Shown one piece after another: positions 1 to 5,008 of a stretch of 6,655 nucleotides of DNA. This DNA is from Chamaesiphon sp. (lineage in GTDB: Bacteria > Cyanobacteriota > Cyanobacteriia > Cyanobacteriales > Chamaesiphonaceae), in assembly GCA_020059425.1 (NCBI GenBank), contig JAGVCD010000312.1:1-6655 (forward strand), written 5' to 3'. The number at the start of each line of letters is the position of its first letter. Positions within the stretch are counted from its first letter, which is position 1. Made by a program: the position numbers and the translations under genes. Below the pieces are notes generated by a model, which worked only from the letters and a program-made list of their open reading frames with translations, did not search any database and was not told the origin of the DNA.

Positions 1-435
1 AAGGCTTTACAGGTGGTGCAATCTAATCCAAAAAAACTACCAGTTTTAGGTGGTGATGATGTTTATACTCCCAAAACTTTAGAAGTTGGTCGGCAGCAGG
101 CTTTGGGTATGGTAGTGGCGGTGCCTTGGCATATTGAGGCTCATGTGGGAGAGAAGTTTGCTCAGTCTTCCAGGCAAATGTGGGGAGCGGCAGTGAATTG
201 GCGCACGGCTTTAGCTTATGATGCAGCCCAGTCACTAGTTACTGCTCTGAAGACTAGCTCGGATCGGGTGGGTGTGCGGGATGCTTTGGCGGCCAGCGGT
301 TTCCAGGCTGTGGGTGGGTCTGGGGTGGTGCGATTTTTGCCTTCTGGCGATCGGAATGCTGGGATTCAGTTGGTGCAGGTGGTAGCTGGTAAGAAATCTG
401 GTTTTGGCTTTGATTTTATGCCTGTAAAAAAATGA
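1..435 (+). CDS. ABC transporter substrate-binding protein, branched-chain amino acid/amide type (C-terminal part)
   Basis: The reading frame is open from base 1 and ends at TGA 433-435, leaving 144 residues of a protein whose start lies left of the window. The GTG codons at 13 and 16 are internal, not starts. The piece reads like the C-terminal lobe of a periplasmic ligand-binding protein of the LivK / Peripla_BP_6 fold: an LPVLGGDD strand-and-loop, a GMVVAVPWH segment, a helix with VNWRTALAYDAAQSLVTAL (the Y-D-A pattern is typical of this family), then RFLPSGDRN and a final strand near the end. Such proteins capture amino acids, amides or urea outside the membrane and deliver them to an ABC permease; no permease or ATPase gene follows here. 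The ligand cannot be read from this fragment. I am fairly sure of the fold class and unsure of substrate and of any N-terminal fusion. Confidence 0.75.
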   Translation, partial: KALQVVQSNPKKLPVLGGDDVYTPKTLEVGRQQALGMVVAVPWHIEAHVGEKFAQSSRQMWGAAVNWRTALAYDAAQSLVTALKTSSDRVGVRDALAASGFQAVGGSGVVRFLPSGDRNAGIQLVQVVAGKKSGFGFDFMPVKK

Positions 436-826
436 TGCAGATTATTGGTCTTTGTTTTGTCCTGATTTCAAGAGATTGGATCAAATTATTTATCACTGTG
501 AATTTTGGTACTATTGCTTTTTTTTGATAATTCTATAAATAAAATGGGACTTGAAATCCGCGATTGAATGATAACTTATGGAGCCGATTATTAACTGTAA
601 ATATTAGAGATTACTTCTCCAGGAAATGCGGCAATTCTTATCTATTAGTCCAGCAAGAATAATTAGGGAGACAGCGAAGACAGGATTATTAAAAAAATAA
701 TTAAAGATTTGTATTTTTCTCTAATGTATCAGCTGATACATATTCACTTAAATCCTGAATTTTGAGTGTGTTAAAATGGGCTACTTAAGCTAACCAAAGG
801 TTGTATAAAAATATAGGTCAACTTTT
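436..826. other. 391-base intergenic region
   Basis: This AT-rich stretch holds no convincing gene. It has a run of eight T at 518-525 without a clear hairpin before it, a weak ATTCTT/AAGAAT inverted repeat near 635-656, and an 18-bp perfect palindrome at 724-741 (separate entry). A TAAAAT box at 772-777 and a TATAAA box at 804-809 could serve as -10 elements for the gene starting at 827, but neither has a good -35 partner. Confidence 0.6.
724..741. promoter_or_regulatory. 18-bp palindrome matching the NtcA-site consensus
   Basis: ATGTATCAGCTGATACAT is its own reverse complement over all 18 bases. Inside it, GTA (726-728) and TAC (737-739) are separated by exactly eight bases, and the flanks give TGTA-N8-TACA, the preferred form of the site bound by NtcA, the cyanobacterial CRP-family nitrogen regulator. 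It lies 85 bases before the ATG at 827, in the same intergenic region. The nearest -10 of the TA-N3-T form (772-777) starts 32 bases after the site, about one helical turn more than the roughly 22 bases of classical NtcA-activated promoters. GTA-N8-TAC alone would turn up by chance about once or twice in a window this size; the full dyad is far rarer. Another dimeric regulator could equally own it. Confidence 0.5.
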
Positions 827-1303
827 ATGAATAACATTCCTCAAGAATCTCAAGCTAGCTTGTTAAAAGGATATTGGTTTATTTTTAAAGATGGCGATCG
901 ATCAATTGCTGCTCATGGATCCACCTTAACTGGTCAAGAAAGAATATTTGTTAATGGTCAACTAGTTTCCAAGAAAAGATCATTAAGAATGACGAGTAAA
1001 CACCATTTTAACTGGGAAGAAAGTGTTTACGATGTAACGTTCTGTATGCCCGGATTATTTGCAGGAAAACTGGACTGTTCTTTAACAAAAGATGAAATTC
1101 TTATTGGACGCTTTAAAACAACTTTTAAATCTAAGTTTACAATATCCAAAATTCTAATTTACGCATTAGCTGGCGCAGTAATAGGTTTTATTTTTGGTTA
1201 CTTTAATATCTCGCTCTGGCTATTACCGATCTTATGCATCTGTATTTTTGTAGCTGTTGCTATGAGAGGAGATAATAACGTTGTCATAAATCAAGAAGTT
1301 TGA
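827..1303 (+). CDS. Uncharacterised protein with two C-terminal membrane helices
   Basis: I do not recognise this 158-residue protein with confidence. Residues 15-105 look beta-rich and soluble, with alternating hydrophobic residues and the stretch G36-Q-E-R-I-F-V-N-G-Q-L-V-S48, followed by KRS and a YDVTF strand near 68-72. Two hydrophobic segments follow: about 109-126 (small residues A, G) and about 128-147 (W131, P134), then a short polar tail. There is no signal peptide, so the N-terminal domain is probably cytoplasmic, anchored by a helical hairpin. The motif order (H-G-S/T, G-x-x-x-I-x-V-N-G, K, H-x-F) vaguely recalls the FAIM1-like beta fold, a guess by eye only. The ATG at 827 has a weak AGG at 815-817. 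The gene converges on the epimerase gene, 19 bases away. It is AT-richer than its neighbours. The palindrome upstream suggests regulation. Confidence 0.75.
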   Translation: MNNIPQESQASLLKGYWFIFKDGDRSIAAHGSTLTGQERIFVNGQLVSKKRSLRMTSKHHFNWEESVYDVTFCMPGLFAGKLDCSLTKDEILIGRFKTTFKSKFTISKILIYALAGAVIGFIFGYFNISLWLLPILCICIFVAVAMRGDNNVVINQEV

Positions 1304-1322
1304 TGATTGGTGTAATAGTTTT

Positions 1323-2396
1323 TCAAGGAACTAATTTCAGGCTAGCACCCAATCCCGGCAGATTGGAAGGAACCAATCTACCGTCTTTAATAGTTGCTCC
1401 CACAAAGGGATCTTCTAAAAGATTCAGGTGACTATCTAGGTCAAGATGATCTACTAGAGATCCGAGGTGAGCCGCCGCCGTGTTGGACAGGCAACTATCT
1501 GAATAGCAACCAATCATCACCTGCAAACCCCAAGCGCGGGCGGTATGAATCATCCGCAGAGCTTCACTCAAACCACCACACTTCATCAGCTTGATGTTAA
1601 TTCCGGCCACTCGATCGACTAAACCAGGCAAATCTGCACTCACAAAGCAGCTCTCATCCACAAAAATTGGTAAAGGCGAAGCCTTTTGCAAGGCTGGTAA
1701 GTTGGCTTCGTTACCGCGCCGCAGGGGCTGTTCAATATAAATGACTCCTTTATCAGCCAGCCAAGCCGACATTTCGATCGCATCGGCTAGTTCCCAGCCC
1801 CCATTAGCATCAACCGTAAATTTAGCTTTAGGAACCAACTGCTCTATTGCTAAAAACATCGCCTGATCAGCATTAATCCCTTCTGGGCTACCCATTTTTA
1901 ACTTGAAAAATTGGGCATCAAATACTTCTAGCCATTTTTTGACCCGCTCTTGAGCGCCAGCGGGAGAACTAATTCCCACTGTCACCGAAATCGGTACCGA
2001 CTTAGTGTTGTCTAGACCCCATAATTGCCACAGGGGCAGATTCGCCTTTTTGCCTAACCAGTCATGCAAAGCCATGTCCACGGCGGCAATCACGGCTGAA
2101 GGAATTTTTTGCCAGGTGGAATCGCTAAGAGTTTGATGGATAGCTTGACGCTGGAGAGGATGAAATTTTTCTAGAACTGGAATAACTTCGGTGAAGGCCG
2201 ACATTAGCTCAGCGGTGGTCTGTTGTTGCGATCCGATCGAGAAAGGTGTGGCTTCACCCCAACCTTCGATGCCATCAGCTTCTAGACGCAACCAAATATT
2301 GGTAGTGTGACTAGTGATACCCCGGCTAATTTTTAGTGGTACACGTTTATTAACAGTAAATGGTTGAATCTTGATCTGCATCGGACTGGTGGGCAT
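1323..2396 (-). CDS. Dipeptide epimerase (enolase superfamily), likely L-Ala-D/L-Glu type
   Basis: This 357-residue protein has the complete active site of the muconate-lactonizing-enzyme-like subgroup of the enolase superfamily. An N-terminal capping domain (about 6-130) is followed by a TIM-like barrel with the KxK motif K165-L-K167, metal ligands D196 (VDANGG), E222 (IEQP) and D247 (VDES), and the opposing lysine in KLMKCGG (269-275). D319-L-D321 near the C-terminus is the DxD motif that in dipeptide epimerases holds the substrate amino group, and it argues against o-succinylbenzoate synthase (MenC), a common misannotation. The family interconverts L-Ala-D-Glu and L-Ala-L-Glu in murein peptide recycling; some members prefer other dipeptides, so the exact substrate is inferred. 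Start: ATG at 2396 gives MPTSPMQIK; the internal ATG at 2381 (MQIKIQPF) matches the usual family N-terminus as well or better. No Shine-Dalgarno is visible for either. The DUF6464-like gene lies 58 bases upstream on the same strand. Confidence 0.9.
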   Translation of the reverse strand: MPTSPMQIKIQPFTVNKRVPLKISRGITSHTTNIWLRLEADGIEGWGEATPFSIGSQQQTTAELMSAFTEVIPVLEKFHPLQRQAIHQTLSDSTWQKIPSAVIAAVDMALHDWLGKKANLPLWQLWGLDNTKSVPISVTVGISSPAGAQERVKKWLEVFDAQFFKLKMGSPEGINADQAMFLAIEQLVPKAKFTVDANGGWELADAIEMSAWLADKGVIYIEQPLRRGNEANLPALQKASPLPIFVDESCFVSADLPGLVDRVAGINIKLMKCGGLSEALRMIHTARAWGLQVMIGCYSDSCLSNTAAAHLGSLVDHLDLDSHLNLLEDPFVGATIKDGRLVPSNLPGLGASLKLVP

Positions 2397-2411
2397 TCAT
2401 CGAGATGGGCT

Positions 2412-2448
2412 GATTACCTATTCGATCGAATGTTCTGGTAGGTAAATC
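2412..2448. repeat. Inverted repeat enclosing a 10-bp palindrome
   Basis: GATTACCTA (2412-2420) pairs with TAGGTAAATC (2439-2448) as a nine-base-pair stem with one bulged A. The 18-base loop starts with the perfect palindrome TTCGATCGAA (2421-2430). It lies between two minus-strand genes. No T-run follows on the minus strand, so it is not a standard intrinsic terminator; an operator, an RNA processing hairpin or a HIP1-like remnant are all possible. Confidence 0.4.
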
Positions 2449-2454
2449 GGTTGG

Positions 2455-2766
2455 TTAATTTAATTGTGAGTTATTTTTATCTTGGTATTCTCGACAGCCT
2501 TCACAAAGACCGCCAGGATTCACCGCACAACGGATGTAAGGAGAACGGGCATTATATCGACAAGAAACATCACCGATAATATAACCAATCCCTTCAATGT
2601 AGAACTCCTCTGGATCGCGGGGAATTCTTTTGTAGGTAAGGCGGCTGTTTGATTCTATCACTGTTGCCATCCGATGATGGCCACGCAGGGATTCCCGTTT
2701 GGCTAACCGAAAAATGACTGCCAGGAATCCAATTAGGAAAACTAAAACCAACAGTATTTGTGGCAC
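2455..2766 (-). CDS. Small membrane-anchored four-cysteine protein, DUF6464-like
   Basis: The 103-residue product begins with one hydrophobic helix (about 3-20), then the basic stretch RLAKRESLRGHHR (20-32), which by the positive-inside rule favours a cytoplasmic C-terminal part. The second half carries four cysteines, C69, C80, C88 and C91, spaced C-x10-C-x7-C-x2-C, within FYIEGIGYIIGDVSCR and RSPYIRCAVNPGGLCEGC. The pattern would suit a zinc site or, less likely, an iron-sulfur cluster. From memory, this layout matches the short cyanobacterial family DUF6464, which has no assigned function; I could not check it by search. The start is GTG (2766-2764), supported by GGAG seven bases upstream. 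Its start lies 112 bases from the preferred queE start on the opposite strand, so the two share a divergent promoter region. Confidence 0.8.
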   Translation of the reverse strand: MPQILLVLVFLIGFLAVIFRLAKRESLRGHHRMATVIESNSRLTYKRIPRDPEEFYIEGIGYIIGDVSCRYNARSPYIRCAVNPGGLCEGCREYQDKNNSQLN

Positions 2767-2773
2767 TGTTTTG

Positions 2774-2777
2774 CTCC
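2774..2777 (-). promoter_or_regulatory. Ribosome binding site deciding a GTG start
   Basis: On the minus strand GGAG precedes the GTG at 2766 with a seven-base spacer (CAAAACA). This is among the few clear Shine-Dalgarno elements in the window and supports starting the four-cysteine protein at GTG. The overlapping ATG at 2780 is in another frame. Confidence 0.6.
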
Positions 2778-2788
2778 ATGCAATTGCC

Positions 2789-2794
2789 TATAAT
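2789..2794 (+). promoter_or_regulatory. Probable -10 box for queE
   Basis: A perfect TATAAT lies in the divergent region between the four-cysteine gene and queE. No good -35 lies 16-18 bases upstream (the sequence there is CTGTTT-like). A start of transcription near 2801 would leave about 78 bases of leader to the ATG at 2879, or only about 21 to the GTG at 2822. Confidence 0.4.
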
Positions 2795-2878
2795 GTTATC
2801 GAGAAAATTGCTTGCTAACAAGTGAATTTTTCAAAGCTAAACATGTTGCTGTCGCAGCAAATCATCCAAACCATTACT

Positions 2879-3652
2879 ATGCCCGAGCCTACAGCTAATT
2901 TAATCGAAATTTTTTCGGCGATTCAAGGAGAGGGTCTGAATGTTGGTACTAGACAAATTTTTGTTAGATTGGGGGGCTGTGATCTACGTTGTACCTACTG
3001 CGACAGTGAACATACTTGGCAAAAGCAACCCACCTGTCAAATCGAAATTACGCCGGGCAATCGCAATTTTGAAAATCATGCCAACCCGGTCTCTGGAGCT
3101 CAGTTATTAACCTGGGTCATTGGTCAGAATCTGCCTCATCTTCACGACAGTATTAGCATTACTGGCGGCGAACCACTACTTCATGCTAACTTTTTAAGCT
3201 CTTGGTTGCCTGCTGTCCGTTTAGCAACTCAATTACCTATCTACTTAGAAACTGGTGGTCATCGACCACAGCAGTTGGCTACGATCATTGAGCATTTAGA
3301 TTTAATTGGGATGGATATGAAGTTGCCTAGCGCCAGTGGCGAAGAACATTGGGCGGCTCATCAAGAATTTTTAAAAATCTGTGCCCAGCGCAATTGCCCA
3401 GTATTTGTCAAAATTGTTGTGAGTAAAGATACTGTGCTGGCTGAGTTAGAACAGGCCGCTCAGATCATTCGATCGATCAATTCTCACATTCCTCTGTTTT
3501 TACAACCAGTCACCCCTCTAGAACAACCCCATAGCAAGGCTCCGGTAGCTCCTGAACCTCACCAGGTATTGGAATGGCAGCAGTTTCTTAAGCAATTTTT
3601 AACAATCGTTAGAGTAATCCCCCAGACTCATAAAATGATTGATCAGCGGTGA
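2879..3652 (+). CDS. queE: 7-carboxy-7-deazaguanine synthase
   Basis: QueE is a radical SAM enzyme that contracts the ring of 6-carboxy-5,6,7,8-tetrahydropterin to 7-carboxy-7-deazaguanine, a shared step towards preQ0, queuosine and other 7-deazaguanines. Seen here, numbering from ATG 2879 (257 residues): the family opening LIEIFSAIQGEG (8-19), VGTRQIFVRLGGC, then the cluster motif C34-x3-C38-x2-C41 (CDLRCTYCD) that binds the 4Fe-4S centre, the SAM-binding TGGEPL segment, GMDMKLP, VFVKIVV, LFLQPVTPLEQ, and RVIPQTHK near the end. The frame is open back to GTG 2822, with a further ATG at 2843; I prefer 2879 because QueE proteins usually begin only a few residues before IFSAIQGEG. No Shine-Dalgarno decides the matter. 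The other deazaguanine genes (queC, queD, queF) are not in the window, so the gene stands alone. Confidence 0.93.
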   Translation: MPEPTANLIEIFSAIQGEGLNVGTRQIFVRLGGCDLRCTYCDSEHTWQKQPTCQIEITPGNRNFENHANPVSGAQLLTWVIGQNLPHLHDSISITGGEPLLHANFLSSWLPAVRLATQLPIYLETGGHRPQQLATIIEHLDLIGMDMKLPSASGEEHWAAHQEFLKICAQRNCPVFVKIVVSKDTVLAELEQAAQIIRSINSHIPLFLQPVTPLEQPHSKAPVAPEPHQVLEWQQFLKQFLTIVRVIPQTHKMIDQR

Positions 3653-3674
3653 TTTTCATGGTTAGGAGTTACCC

Positions 3675-3699
3675 ATTCTAAGGATTTTCACATTAGAAT
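3675..3699. repeat. Inverted repeat between queE and the small ORF
   Basis: ATTCTAA (3675-3681) and TTAGAAT (3693-3699) form a perfect seven-base inverted repeat with an 11-base loop, 23 bases after the queE stop codon. It is AT-rich and has no following T-run, so a terminator is doubtful; it could be an operator for the promoter just downstream, or chance. Confidence 0.3.
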
Positions 3700-3713
3700 A
3701 ACGTTAAGAGGAG

Positions 3714-3740
3714 TTTACATAACCGTTTGCTTGTTAAAAT
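3714..3740 (+). promoter_or_regulatory. Possible promoter for the small protein and aroQ
   Basis: TTTACA (3714-3719) and TAAAAT (3735-3740) resemble -35 and -10 boxes with a 15-base spacer, shorter than the usual 16-18. They precede the ribosome binding site at 3747-3753 closely, which would give a leader of only about 15 bases. Weak support. Confidence 0.3.
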
Positions 3741-3746
3741 TTTCAT

Positions 3747-3753
3747 AAAGGAG
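3747..3753 (+). promoter_or_regulatory. Strong Shine-Dalgarno of the 42-residue ORF
   Basis: AAAGGAG is followed by eight bases and then ATG at 3762. It is the best ribosome binding site in the window and the main reason to accept this very short gene. Confidence 0.7.
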
Positions 3754-3761
3754 CAGTTTCT

Positions 3762-3890
3762 ATGAACTACATTCAAGATATCTTGGAAAGACTTGAAGAG
3801 TGGGCTAACAAAATAATGGATCTACTGCTCGGCCCATCTGGTCAAGTGGAGCCTGAATTGGTTCCTATTCCAGTTAAGGATAATAAATAG
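3762..3890 (+). CDS. Small acidic helix-plus-proline-tail protein, 42 residues
   Basis: This very short gene has a strong AAAGGAG ribosome binding site and ends at TAG 3888-3890, only 10 bases before the aroQ start. The product has two parts. Residues 3-24 should form an amphipathic helix (YIQDILERLEEWAN, then KIMDLLLG) with one tryptophan at position 14; residues 25-42 form a proline-containing tail with the motif EPELVPIPV (31-39). There is no signal peptide and no full-length membrane helix, though the helix could lie on a membrane or on a protein partner. I have a memory of short cyanobacterial proteins with the same LLGP...EPELIPIPV layout, which favours a real conserved gene, but I know no function or symbol. 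Its tight spacing to aroQ, which lacks its own Shine-Dalgarno, suggests co-transcription and perhaps translational coupling. Confidence 0.7.
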   Translation: MNYIQDILERLEEWANKIMDLLLGPSGQVEPELVPIPVKDNK

Positions 3891-3900
3891 ATATTGTTAA

Positions 3901-4359
3901 GTGACTATTTTCCCTAGTATCTTAGTGCTCCATGGTCCAAATTTAAACCTTTTAGGTTTGCGTGAACCAAGCATTTATGGCGCAACAACTCTTCAGGATA
4001 TTAATGATCGCCTCCAGCAGCAAGCTACTGAGCTGGGGGTAATTGTAGTTTGTGCTCAATCTAACCATGAAGGGGTATTGGTTGATGCTATCCATGCTGC
4101 TCGCCATCAACACCAGGGAATTGTGATTAATGCTGGAGCCTATACTCATACCAGCATAGCGTTACGAGATGCGATCGCCGGAGTGAGTATTCCGACAATA
4201 GAAGTGCATCTGAGTAATATTTATCGTCGGGAAGAGTTCCGCCATCACTCCTATCTAGCTGATGTTGTTGTTGGTCAGATTTGTGGGTTTGGATCAGATA
4301 GTTACTATCTAGGTTTACGAGCGATCGTAAACTATCTTGTTAACAATAAGAAAAGTTAG
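3901..4359 (+). CDS. aroQ: 3-dehydroquinate dehydratase, type II
   Basis: AroQ performs the third step of the shikimate pathway, trans-dehydration of 3-dehydroquinate to 3-dehydroshikimate, as a cytoplasmic dodecamer in the family. The 152-residue length is typical for type II enzymes. Visible signatures: [17 protein letters not shown] (11-27) with lid arginine R21 and catalytic Y26; QSNHEG (53-58); [11 protein letters not shown] with substrate-binding N77; [14 protein letters not shown] (101-114) with catalytic H103; and a closing [13 protein letters not shown]. The GTG at 3901 is fixed as the earliest start because an in-frame TAA lies directly before it (3898-3900), and the short lead into HGPNLN matches relatives. 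There is no Shine-Dalgarno; ribosomes may arrive from the small gene ending 10 bases upstream. No other aromatic amino acid genes are adjacent. Confidence 0.96.
   Translation: MTIFPSILVLHGPNLNLLGLREPSIYGATTLQDINDRLQQQATELGVIVVCAQSNHEGVLVDAIHAARHQHQGIVINAGAYTHTSIALRDAIAGVSIPTIEVHLSNIYRREEFRHHSYLADVVVGQICGFGSDSYYLGLRAIVNYLVNNKKS
4171..4178. repeat. HIP1 octamer
   Basis: GCGATCGC, the highly iterated palindrome of many cyanobacterial genomes, occurs here once in full, inside aroQ. Its CGATCG core recurs at 16 other places in the window, starting at 348, 895, 1612, 1775, 2234, 2423, 3470, 4322, 4673, 4839, 5151, 5313, 5512, 5649, 5856 and 6562. Confidence 0.85.
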
Positions 4360-4377
4360 TAGTTATTCTGTCGAGTA

Positions 4378-4406
4378 TTCTTAATCATCCCTCGCTAACT
4401 TATAAT
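4378..4406 (+). promoter_or_regulatory. Probable pyrR promoter
   Basis: A perfect TATAAT (4401-4406) sits 17 bases after TTCTTA (4378-4383), which keeps three of six consensus -35 bases. Transcription would begin near 4413 and leave a leader of about 25 bases before ATG 4438, too short for a PyrR-type attenuator. Confidence 0.5.
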
Positions 4407-4437
4407 CAAGGATTCAGATTTTGCAGCTGGAACCACC

Positions 4438-4980
4438 ATGACCTCGCAAACCATCGAAATCTTGTCTCCCGAAGAAATGCGTCGCACCATTAATCGGATG
4501 GCTTCAGAGATTATTGAACGCTGCCGTGATTTATCGGAGGTGGCTCTGGTGGGTATTCATACTAGAGGAGTACCCCTGGCCAAGCTAATCGGCCACCAGA
4601 TCGCCATCTTAGAAAAGGTGATTGTCCCTATTTCTTCAGTAGATATCACTTTTTATCGGGATGACTTGAGTTCGATCGCTGTTCGTACCCCCGCTAAAAC
4701 CGAAATCAATTTTGATGCCCAGCACAAAATAGTAGTATTGGTAGACGATGTAATTTACAAAGGCCGTACTGCTCGGGGTGCACTAAATGCGGTAGCCGAG
4801 TATGGCCGACCAGAAGCAATTTTGTTGGCTACTTTAGTCGATCGCGGTCATCGCCAGTTACCAATTCATCCCGATTTTGTTGGTAAACGTTTGCCCACCT
4901 CCCAAGAAGAACAAGTAAAAGTTTATTTTCAAGAAACTGATGGTCGTGATGGGGTAGAGTTGATTCGACCAAACAGCTAA
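4438..4980 (+). CDS. pyrR: Bifunctional pyr regulator / uracil phosphoribosyltransferase PyrR
   Basis: The 180-residue protein is a type I phosphoribosyltransferase of the PyrR family. The 13-residue PRPP-binding loop [13 protein letters not shown] (99-111) holds the paired aspartates D103-D104. Other family landmarks are [10 protein letters not shown] (39-48), the [10 protein letters not shown] segment (69-78), [11 protein letters not shown] (133-143) and GKRLPTS (149-155). In Bacillus, PyrR binds anti-antiterminator hairpins in pyr leader RNA in response to UMP/UTP and also makes UMP from uracil and PRPP. No such hairpin fits in the 78 bases before this gene, and no pyrimidine biosynthesis gene follows; the next gene, 28 bases on, is an isoprenoid enzyme. 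The enzyme activity is a confident family inference; RNA regulation in this organism is not supported by anything in the window. The ATG at 4438 is the natural start, without a clear Shine-Dalgarno. Confidence 0.94.
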   Translation: MTSQTIEILSPEEMRRTINRMASEIIERCRDLSEVALVGIHTRGVPLAKLIGHQIAILEKVIVPISSVDITFYRDDLSSIAVRTPAKTEINFDAQHKIVVLVDDVIYKGRTARGALNAVAEYGRPEAILLATLVDRGHRQLPIHPDFVGKRLPTSQEEQVKVYFQETDGRDGVELIRPNS

Positions 4981-5008
4981 TACCTTGGCCAGACCAGGCG
5001 AGCATGTC

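Noticed and set aside
432..527. A 31-codon ORF starting ATG ATG and overlapping the stop of the first gene as ATGA
   Set aside because: The product is short and hydrophobic without a recognisable pattern, has no ribosome binding site, and its last codons are the T-run at 518-525. The overlap is likely chance.
500..530. Intrinsic terminator at the T8 run after the substrate-binding protein gene
   Set aside because: No stable GC-bearing stem precedes the T-run; only AT-rich or very distant complementarities were found.
626..700. Twenty-four-codon ORF (MRQFLSISP...) in the gap before 827
   Set aside because: The AGGA lies too close to the ATG to serve as a normal ribosome binding site, and the peptide matches nothing I know.
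2594..2821. 75-codon minus-strand ORF overlapping the four-cysteine gene
   Set aside because: It is in another frame, begins with TTG, and has no family features; the overlapping frame has a membrane helix, ordered cysteines and a Shine-Dalgarno.
2795..2878. preQ1 riboswitch in front of queE
   Set aside because: The leader is short and AT-rich; I could not build the small H-type pseudoknot with its A-rich tail, nor see the expected C-rich loop.
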